Assembly (NCBI GenBank): GCA_015062085.1
Contig: SUVI01000098.1
Location: forward strand, 1 to 15,901
Length of the DNA stretch: 15,901 bases
From: Planctomycetaceae bacterium
Lineage (GTDB): Bacteria > Planctomycetota > Planctomycetia > Pirellulales > Thermoguttaceae
Direction: 5' to 3'
The stretch's first letter is position 1. The number at the start of each line of letters is the position of its first letter. A program made the position numbers and the translations under genes. The notes beneath the pieces are model-generated. The model was not told the origin of the DNA. It saw nothing but the letters and a program-made list of their open reading frames with translations, and did not search any database. Shown here one piece after another: positions 1 through 5,150 of this stretch.

Positions 1-183
1 GCAGAAGTAGCAGCTCCGGCAGAAGTAGCAGCTCCGGCAGAAGTAGCAGCTCCGGCAGAAGTAGCAGCTCCGGCAGAAGTAGCAGCTCCGGCAGAAGTAG
101 CAGCTCCGGCAGCAGAAGAAGCAGCTCCGGCAGAAGTAGCAGCTCCGGCAGAAGAAGCAGCTCCGGCAGCAGAAGCAGCTCCG
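1..183 (+). repeat. 18-bp tandem repeat
   Basis: Six perfect copies of GCAGAAGTAGCAGCTCCG fill 1-108. A 21-bp variant follows (109-129), then three 18-bp units (130-147, 148-165, 166-183), two of them with substitutions. Every change is in multiples of three bases, so the array is under coding constraint. Identity between the first six units points to recent expansion by slippage or unequal crossover. The array continues past the left edge of the window. Confidence 0.95.
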
Positions 184-195
184 GCGGCAGAATGA
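1..195 (+). CDS. C-terminal fragment with an (AEVAAP)n tail, 5' end outside the window
   Basis: The reading frame is open from base 1 to TGA at 193-195. It reads six copies of AEVAAP, then variants (AAEEAAP, AEVAAP, AEEAAP, AAEAAP) and ends AAE-stop. The visible part is only a low-complexity Ala/Glu/Pro tail, so the gene cannot be named. Such tails occur as extensions on ribosomal proteins and other soluble proteins in planctomycetes, but that is family knowledge and not shown here. A strong terminator about 135 bp downstream on the same strand supports a plus-strand gene ending here. The other plus frame (RSSSSG repeats, from base 3 to about 287) is also open because the 18-bp unit lacks stops in it. 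I prefer the AEVAAP frame because its insertions keep the protein repeat pattern and it ends just after the repeat. Confidence 0.5.
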   Translation, partial: AEVAAPAEVAAPAEVAAPAEVAAPAEVAAPAEVAAPAAEEAAPAEVAAPAEEAAPAAEAAPAAE

Positions 196-329
196 GCGGT
201 TTGGGCAAAGTGTCCGTGCGTGCGGGAGTGAGGCCATCACGGTCGGAACATCCTGCACGATCCCATCGGCCTATTCACCGTCATTGAGCGTGCGCGTGTG
301 CTGAAATTTCATGCTGAAAACTAAATTTC
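196..329 (+). other. Non-coding gap after the repeat gene
   Basis: No convincing gene lies between the stop at 195 and the terminator at 330. In the same frame as the repeat tail, 232-324 reads an open stretch ending ...ARVLKFHAEN-stop at 322-324, but a second in-frame TGA at 229-231 and the lack of a start with a ribosome binding site argue against coding. It may be an old extension of the upstream gene lost after a stop mutation. Confidence 0.4.
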
Positions 330-361
330 GCCGTTTTTCATTCCGAAAGACGGCATTTTTT
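330..361 (+). terminator. Rho-independent terminator
   Basis: Bases 330-339 (GCCGTTTTTC) pair with 345-354 (GAAAGACGGC) to give a 10-bp stem with one T-G wobble and a 5-base loop, followed by a run of T at 356-361. It would end the transcript of the gene at 1-195 and isolate it from the promoter at 403-430. Confidence 0.85.
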
Positions 362-402
362 CTGTTTTTTGACCAAAATTTCTGGAATAAATCTGGAAAC
401 TC

Positions 403-430
403 TTGATTTTTTTTCGATCTGCGATACACT
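403..430 (+). promoter_or_regulatory. Sigma-70-type promoter for the DUF1559-isomerase operon
   Basis: TTGATT (403-408) and TACACT (425-430) are separated by 16 bp, about 85 bp upstream of the start codon at 516. It lies just after the upstream terminator, where a promoter for the operon is expected. The match is reasonable but not perfect. Confidence 0.55.
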
Positions 431-515
431 AAAGAAGTTGGGGAAAGTATGTATTTTTCGTTTCCGCCGGCTGCCGGAAACAGAGCCCACAGAATAGATG
501 ATCGGAGGATCTCAA

Positions 516-2279
516 ATGTTGAGGAATTTAAAACTGACGTTCTTTTGTTTGCTAGCTTTTTGCCTCAGTTCGATGACGGTATTCGCCGCGGAAAAGCAGC
601 CGGATACACGTGCGGCTGAGGCTGCCGGCGCTTGGATGAGTGAAGGGACGATGTTCGTTCTGCACGCGGATCTTGAGGAGTTGAAACTCCGCGAATCGTG
701 GGATTCGATGCTCGCGGTCTTTCAGTCAGTTTTCAAGCGCACGATGGAGGAAGATCAGGTCCAAACGGCGCTTGGGGCGGCTGAAATGTTCTTGACCGAG
801 ATCGAAAAGCGGATCGAAACGGTGAAAAACGCCGGGGGACGCGATCTCTTCATTTTCGCGGAGCCGAACGGGGCCGCGTCACCGATCTTCGCCGTTTTGC
901 CGCTCAGTTCCGAGGACGCGGAGGCGGTTTCCGCCGTGGAAAACATTCTGAAAGGATTCCCGGCAGTTTCTCCGGAACAGGAAGCCGCTATGGAGACGGT
1001 GCTTCATTCCGGGCAAGTAAACGGAGCGGTGGTCTTTGCCGTGACGCTTTTCCCGCTGGATGAGGAAACGAAGAAGGACTACGTCGCGAAATACTTTGCA
1101 GAGAAGAAGACGGCACCGAATGAAAAGCTCGTGAACGCGCTTTCTTTTTCGGAGGGAAACGCGCTGAATCTCGCGTTTGGGATGACCGAACAGGCAAAAT
1201 CCATGATCCCGGCGATACTGGCTCCGATGCGTGATAGGAATGAGCTTGGACTCAGTATCCCCAAGGCGTTCGTGATCGAGGAAGGGCTGGACGCGGTACT
1301 TTTGAGTGCGGACGTGTATGACGGCGTGCTGAAACTCACCGTCGTGAGCAAGAACGAAAAGGCCGCGAACCGTCTCATGAGGCTCTATGACCGGTGGTAC
1401 TGGCAGATCCTGGAAAATATTGAAAAAGAAATGGCAGATAGTGAATCTATCCAGCGCGCGATCATGATGGATATGGTCGAACTTTATCTGGAAATGTTCA
1501 GACCGGTGCAGGAAGAAAACCGTCTGGTCTGGGACGTGAACGAGATGAATGCCCGTTTCCCGCAGATGAACTTCGCCAGCACGCCGATGCTCGGAGTGAC
1601 GGCGGGGCTGCTCCTTCCGGCAGTTCAGCAGGCGCGTGAGGCTGCCCGGACGATGCAGCACTCGAACAATTTCAAGCAGGTCAGCCTTGCGATGCTCAAT
1701 TTTGAGGCTGTGATGCAGTCGTACCCAGCTCCGTTCACGACCGATACGGAGGGAAAACCGCTCCATTCCTGGCGTGTTCAGCTTCTGCCGTTCCTTGAAG
1801 AGAACACACTTTACCACCAGATCCGTCACGACGAACCGTGGGACAGCGAGTGGAATTCCCAGTTCCACGATCTCTGCCCGGCCTGTTTCAAAGACCCGCG
1901 GCTGGAGCTGGCTCCCTCGGAGGCTACGATCGGTGTCGTCGTTGGTGAAAATACGATGTTCCGCGATCCCGGACCCGCGAAAAGAATGCCGAATCGGACT
2001 GGCGGATTCATTGGCGGAACGCGGATGGGGGAAGTTCGCGACGGAACGAGCAACACGATACTGACGGTCGAGTGCAAGCCGGTCTGCTGGATGGACCCCA
2101 GCGGAGATCCAACTTGGGAAGAGGTAAAGAAAGGACCGCCTGTTTCCAGAAATGGTATGACGAAAATAGGAATGGCAGACGGAAGCGTTCAGGTGATCCG
2201 TGACAGTATCGACCAGAATATCTGGAAGTGTCTTCTCGAACGGAATGATAGAGAACCCGTTTCCGTACCGTTCGATTGA
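516..2279 (+). CDS. Secreted DUF1559-domain hybrid protein
   Basis: A 587-residue exported protein of unknown function. I chose the ATG at 516, not the one at 498, because GGAGG at 504-508 sits 7 bases before it and the protein then begins with a clean signal peptide (MLRNLKLTFF, hydrophobic core to about residue 22, likely cut after VFAA at 25). Residues 26 to about 355 form a domain I do not recognise. From about 359 the sequence is DUF1559: LLLPAVQQAREAAR (366-379), then NFKQVSLAMLNFE, an SWRVQLLPFLEE segment, DGTSNT (509-514) and MADGSVQVI near 553. The usual pilin-like N-terminus (FTLVELL) is missing and is replaced by the signal peptide plus the extra domain. The isomerase gene follows after 38 bp with no terminator between, so they are probably co-transcribed. 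Family assignment is firm; the role is not known. Confidence 0.85.
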   Translation: MLRNLKLTFFCLLAFCLSSMTVFAAEKQPDTRAAEAAGAWMSEGTMFVLHADLEELKLRESWDSMLAVFQSVFKRTMEEDQVQTALGAAEMFLTEIEKRIETVKNAGGRDLFIFAEPNGAASPIFAVLPLSSEDAEAVSAVENILKGFPAVSPEQEAAMETVLHSGQVNGAVVFAVTLFPLDEETKKDYVAKYFAEKKTAPNEKLVNALSFSEGNALNLAFGMTEQAKSMIPAILAPMRDRNELGLSIPKAFVIEEGLDAVLLSADVYDGVLKLTVVSKNEKAANRLMRLYDRWYWQILENIEKEMADSESIQRAIMMDMVELYLEMFRPVQEENRLVWDVNEMNARFPQMNFASTPMLGVTAGLLLPAVQQAREAARTMQHSNNFKQVSLAMLNFEAVMQSYPAPFTTDTEGKPLHSWRVQLLPFLEENTLYHQIRHDEPWDSEWNSQFHDLCPACFKDPRLELAPSEATIGVVVGENTMFRDPGPAKRMPNRTGGFIGGTRMGEVRDGTSNTILTVECKPVCWMDPSGDPTWEEVKKGPPVSRNGMTKIGMADGSVQVIRDSIDQNIWKCLLERNDREPVSVPFD

Positions 2280-2317
2280 GCGCGAGGAGCTGCATTTTTT
2301 TCAGGAGGTCAAAAAAG

Positions 2318-3181
2318 ATGAAAGAGCATAAAGTCACCGGCTCGGCATTTGACGGAAAGAGCGCGGACCAAAGCGCGAAGGCGCGTCTGCGAATCTGTTC
2401 GCGGATGGAGGTCATTCCAGGAAAGGAGCTGGAAGAAAAATTCGCGAAAATGAAAGCGTGGGGCATGGAAGGCGCGGAGGTGAACGTCGATCTTTACGGC
2501 CGCGAAGAGCAGATCCGCCGTGCGCTCGCCAACGCGGGACTAACGGCAGCGATGACCAACTTCGGAAGAAATCCGGGAAACATCATTTCGCCGGATCCGC
2601 AGGAGCGTCAGCTCGGGATCGATTCGATGAAACGGAAGCTCGAGGCTGCCGGAAAGGTCGGGTGTGCTGGAATGCTTTACGTTCCGCTTTTTGGATCTCC
2701 GAAAGACGGCGAGATGAACCAGAGCATCCGCGCCCGCCTGGTCGACGTTCTGCATCCGCTGGCCGAATTCGCGCTGGAGCACTGCACGGCAATCGTTTTT
2801 GAGCCGCTCTGCCGAATGGAAACGTCGTTTCTGAACCGGGTCTCCGACGGAGCGGCGATCGCGCGCGACGTGGATTCGGACGGGATGAAAGTCATGGCCG
2901 ATTTTTACCACATGAGCGTCGAGGAGACCGACATGATGGGGGCGGTGATCTCCGGAGGACGCTATCTCACGCACGTTCATCTTGCCGGAGGGCTTTCCGA
3001 CCCGCGCCGCTCCATTCCAGGACAGAATCAAAGCCGATTCGTCGAGGGTTTCCGCGGCCTGAAGTACATTGGGTACGACCGATTTTGCTCTTTTGAGTGC
3101 GGCATTCGCGGAGATAGGGAGATCGAGATACCAAAATCGATCGAGTTCCTGAAACGTGAGTGGGAACTGGCCGTCGTTTGA
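2318..3181 (+). CDS. TIM-barrel sugar isomerase/epimerase family protein
   Basis: A 287-residue protein of the xylose isomerase-like TIM-barrel superfamily (AP_endonuc_2), which interconverts sugars or sugar derivatives with a bound divalent metal. The start at 2318 is set by AGGAGG at 2303-2308, 9 bases upstream. Likely metal and catalytic residues are E162 (IVFEPL), D195 and H198 (DFYHMSVEE), H219/H221 (THVHLAG) and E260 (SFECG). The DFYHM..EE and HVH...R..PG patterns resemble ketose 3-epimerases of the tagatose/psicose type, but the substrate cannot be fixed from sequence. No signal peptide is seen, so it should be cytoplasmic. It is the second gene of the operon with the DUF1559 hybrid and is followed by a terminator at 3211. 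It could also be a hydroxypyruvate isomerase-like or inositol-pathway member. Confidence 0.85.
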   Translation: MKEHKVTGSAFDGKSADQSAKARLRICSRMEVIPGKELEEKFAKMKAWGMEGAEVNVDLYGREEQIRRALANAGLTAAMTNFGRNPGNIISPDPQERQLGIDSMKRKLEAAGKVGCAGMLYVPLFGSPKDGEMNQSIRARLVDVLHPLAEFALEHCTAIVFEPLCRMETSFLNRVSDGAAIARDVDSDGMKVMADFYHMSVEETDMMGAVISGGRYLTHVHLAGGLSDPRRSIPGQNQSRFVEGFRGLKYIGYDRFCSFECGIRGDREIEIPKSIEFLKREWELAVV

Positions 3182-3210
3182 GTTTTTGGGACTGCCAACT
3201 TAAAGAAGCT

Positions 3211-3256
3211 AAAATCGCCAAAGTTTCTCGCGAATTTTGGCGATTTTCGTTTTTTT
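3211..3256 (+). terminator. Rho-independent terminator of the isomerase operon
   Basis: Bases 3211-3222 (AAAATCGCCAAA) pair perfectly with 3236-3247 over 12 bp, with a 13-base loop, and a run of seven T follows at 3250-3256. It begins 30 bp after the isomerase stop. The 3' arm region also aligns loosely with sequence upstream of the large gene at 5151, so this terminator lies at the edge of the duplicated segment. Confidence 0.85.
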
Positions 3257-3355
3257 CTTGTCGTTTTTGTCTGCGTCTTCAAGATTTTGACACAAAATTC
3301 AGTCTATTGAGTTTTAGTTCATGAAAAAACGTTCATTCACTTTTAAGGAAACGCG

Positions 3356-3690
3356 ATAAAACGTAAAATTTTGCTTTGCGGGCACTTGCCGGGACAGCGT
3401 GTGCGGATGTCGCGGAAGACGACGGCCTCGGAAACGCCTACACGAATAACGCGGCTGACATCTACAGTCCGGGGGGCCGGAACGGTCGGAAGTCAGCGGT
3501 ACGATCTGTACGTCCGGAACATCGCGCAGGAAAAACCGACCGCGGCAAAGACTGTGAGTGCCAACTATCCGACCTCCAAGGCGGTCGATGGTGACTCTAG
3601 CGGCATTTCGGGTAAGTATAATTTCTACCATGCAGCCGGAGATGACCTAAACGGTGGCGGAAAGTCAATTACGCCGATACCGCGGCAGAC
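3356..3690 (+). pseudogene. Truncated, frameshifted copy of the 5' end of the PEP-CTERM gene at 5151
   Basis: This stretch aligns with 5151-5492, the first 115 or so codons of the intact 942-residue gene. The start codon is ATA at 3356-3358 where the intact gene has ATG. A 10-bp deletion removes part of the signal peptide near 3380, a 2-bp deletion follows near 3475 and a 1-bp deletion near 3653. Between the lesions the frames still read recognisable pieces: AGTACADVAED, YTNNAADIYSPGG, QRYDLYVRNIAQEKP, KAVDGDSSGISG and YNFYHAAGDD. The homology also covers the upstream region from about 3241 (and weakly from 3211), including GTTCATGA before the start. It stops at about 3688-3690, just short of the stop codon of the opposite-strand DUF1559 gene. 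Nothing corresponding to the remaining 830 codons is present. Confidence 0.9.
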
Positions 3691-3693
3691 CGT

Positions 3694-4683
3694 TTACGGG
3701 ATCATGGCGGCTTGGCCGTCCTTGCGGTTGGCGAGGTAAGCGTGCGTTTCTTTGTCGATGGAATAGGCGATCCGGTGTACGGAGCCGTCACCCATCACCA
3801 TGCCGAATGCTCCTGCGTGCGCACTGCCGAAAGCATAGGATGAGGGGGTCCCGTATCCCGAACGGTCCTGGGAAAGGTAGAAGTTGGACGTACTGCATGT
3901 GCGGGTCACGTCATCATCTGCACCGGTAAAGGCTCCCATGTCGTCACCGTCGCCGGATTCTTCGTATTTTTCCGGCTGGACGTACTTTTCGCCGATCATG
4001 TAGGTATTGGAGGTGCCGTCACGGACTTCCCCTATCTTCGTTTGACTGCAGCTGAAGATGATGCCGGTGACTTTGGAGAGATCTTTCGGTTTGTGGGTCC
4101 CGTTCGCGACATTCGCATACGACGGCGTCGGATTGTTTCGCGTGTTGTTGTCCAGCGGGTGCAAATAGTCTCCTATGCTGGCCGCGTAGTCGCCTTTCGC
4201 GCGCTGATTCGTCGAATTGTAGTTGTAGGCGTAGGAGGTTGAGCCGGTGTAGAGCTTCGGCGTACGGCGTGACGGACAGTGGAAGATCCCGATCGGCGTC
4301 TGGATCATTTCCGTTGCCGCCGCCTTGTTCATCGTCGACATGTCGCCGTCTCCCATAATGGAGTAGAGGGCCTGCTGTTCCAGAAACGGCAGCAGCTGAT
4401 ATCCCCATCCGCCAGGCTGTTTCCAGCCCATGCCGAAGTCGCTGTCGCCGGTCGTATAGCAGTCCCAGCCGCTGCCGGGGTAGAATTGGATCGCTGCTTC
4501 GTGATTCAACGCGGCCAGCCCGAACTGTTTCAGGTGATTGGAGCATTGCATCTGACGCGCTGCTTCGCGGGCCTGCTGGACTGCCGGGAGGAGAAGTCCG
4601 ACGAGCATGCCAATGATGGCGATGACGACAAGAAGCTCAACGAGCGTGAATCCTGTACGGGAGCGTGCGGATGAATGAAGCAA
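3694..4683 (-). CDS. DUF1559 domain-containing, pilin-like N-terminal protein
   Basis: A 329-residue protein of the large planctomycete DUF1559 family. The N-terminus is a class III/type IV pilin-like signal: G11-F12 cleavage point, FTLVE with Glu16 at position +5, then a hydrophobic helix to about residue 33. LLPAVQQAREAARQMQCSN follows, then WGYQLLPFLEQQALY, IFHCPSRR, DGTSNT (222-227) and the C-terminal H289-x9-D299-G300 motif. It should be processed by a prepilin peptidase and held in or exported across the inner membrane; the biological role of the family is not known. The start is TTG, complement of 4681-4683; AGGAGG lies 5 bases before it and no ATG is available upstream of the pilin motif. 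It has its own promoter (4829-4856) and lies between the decayed and the intact copies of the PEP-CTERM gene. No terminator directly follows its stop. Confidence 0.92.
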   Translation of the reverse strand: MLHSSARSRTGFTLVELLVVIAIIGMLVGLLLPAVQQAREAARQMQCSNHLKQFGLAALNHEAAIQFYPGSGWDCYTTGDSDFGMGWKQPGGWGYQLLPFLEQQALYSIMGDGDMSTMNKAAATEMIQTPIGIFHCPSRRTPKLYTGSTSYAYNYNSTNQRAKGDYAASIGDYLHPLDNNTRNNPTPSYANVANGTHKPKDLSKVTGIIFSCSQTKIGEVRDGTSNTYMIGEKYVQPEKYEESGDGDDMGAFTGADDDVTRTCSTSNFYLSQDRSGYGTPSSYAFGSAHAGAFGMVMGDGSVHRIAYSIDKETHAYLANRKDGQAAMIP

Positions 4684-4714
4684 AATAACCTCCTTGAGTT
4701 GGGGATCCGATTGG

Positions 4715-4750
4715 AATTTGCGGCTGGAAATTACCGAAAGACCGCAAATT
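4715..4750 (-). promoter_or_regulatory. Leader hairpin upstream of the DUF1559 gene
   Basis: AATTTGCGG (4715-4723) and CCGCAAATT (4742-4750) form a 9-bp perfect stem with an 18-base loop. It falls within the predicted 5' leader of the minus-strand DUF1559 transcript, about 25 bases before its AGGAGG. It could influence mRNA stability or translation. Nothing identifies it with a known riboswitch. Confidence 0.45.
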
Positions 4751-4782
4751 TACAGGGCTGGGAAAGTTTTGGGGAATAACGG

Positions 4783-4798
4783 GACACTAAATAGTGTC
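4783..4798 (-). promoter_or_regulatory. Palindromic candidate operator or leader hairpin
   Basis: GACACTA and TAGTGTC form a perfect 7-bp inverted repeat with a 2-bp spacer, about 25-40 bases downstream of the predicted start of the DUF1559 transcript. A 16-bp dyad at this place suits a repressor site; as RNA it could form a 5-bp stem with a 6-base loop. No regulator is identified. Confidence 0.4.
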
Positions 4799-4828
4799 TC
4801 TTCTATTTCCTGAGTGCCCATTGTATTC

Positions 4829-4856
4829 ATTATATCACAGGTCGCGGAATTTTCAA
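4829..4856 (-). promoter_or_regulatory. Sigma-70 promoter of the DUF1559 gene
   Basis: On the minus strand TTGAAA (complement of 4851-4856) and TATAAT (complement of 4829-4834) are 16 bp apart. The start point would be near 4822, giving a leader of about 140 bases that holds two dyads. The -10 is a perfect consensus match. Confidence 0.8.
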
Positions 4857-5003
4857 GTGCTTTTTTAAGATTTTTTGATTTTTTTGATTTTTTTACGGCA
4901 GAGATCGTTGGGGGGAAATGTGGAGAAACGGTAGGTCTGCAGGGATGTGCGATGCTGAAAAGATGCTTTCATTGACGAAATCGGGAGAAATTGGCCGGAA
5001 AAA
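4857..5003. other. AT-rich divergent intergenic DNA
   Basis: No gene is visible. The left part holds two near-identical GATTTTTTT tracts (around 4876-4894), which may be bent DNA upstream of the minus-strand promoter. Confidence 0.5.
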
Positions 5004-5012
5004 TGATATAAT
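5004..5012 (+). promoter_or_regulatory. Extended -10 promoter element
   Basis: TGATATAAT at 5004-5012 matches the extended -10 form TGnTATAAT; no good -35 lies at the standard distance. It would start a transcript near 5019, about 130 bases upstream of the gene at 5151. Confidence 0.45.
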
Positions 5013-5082
5013 CGACAGAAGTTTTCAGGGAAATAAAAGATTTTCGTTTTTTTTTGTTGTTTCTGCTTGCATTTTCAAAATA

Positions 5083-5110
5083 TTGGCGTAAAATAGTCTT
5101 ATTGTATCTT
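5083..5110 (+). promoter_or_regulatory. Candidate proximal promoter of the PEP-CTERM gene
   Basis: TTGGCG (5083-5088) and TATCTT (5105-5110) are 16 bp apart. An overlapping alternative is TTGCAT (5067-5072) with TAAAAT (5089-5094), also 16 bp apart. The same region upstream of the decayed copy (about 3275-3320) is partly conserved. Which element is used cannot be decided here. Confidence 0.35.
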
Positions 5111-5150
5111 AGTTCATGAGAAATCGTCATTAACCTTTTGAGAAAATGCG

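Noticed and set aside
1..183. Short regular repeats as a possible CRISPR array
   Set aside because: The units are directly adjacent with no unique spacers and keep a reading frame.
879..1868. Long minus-strand open frame of 329 codons inside the DUF1559 hybrid gene
   Set aside because: It lies wholly antisense to a gene with clear family motifs and a ribosome binding site; its product is Arg/His-rich with no recognisable domain.
3371..3739. Plus-strand 122-codon frame as a real small gene
   Set aside because: Part of it is the in-frame remnant of the decayed PEP-CTERM copy; the rest runs into the end of the opposite-strand DUF1559 gene. It starts in the middle of the lost signal peptide and has no ribosome binding site.
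3691..4683. DUF1559 gene as cargo of an insertion sequence
   Set aside because: No transposase, terminal inverted repeat or target duplication is visible at its edges; only a break in homology is seen on one side.
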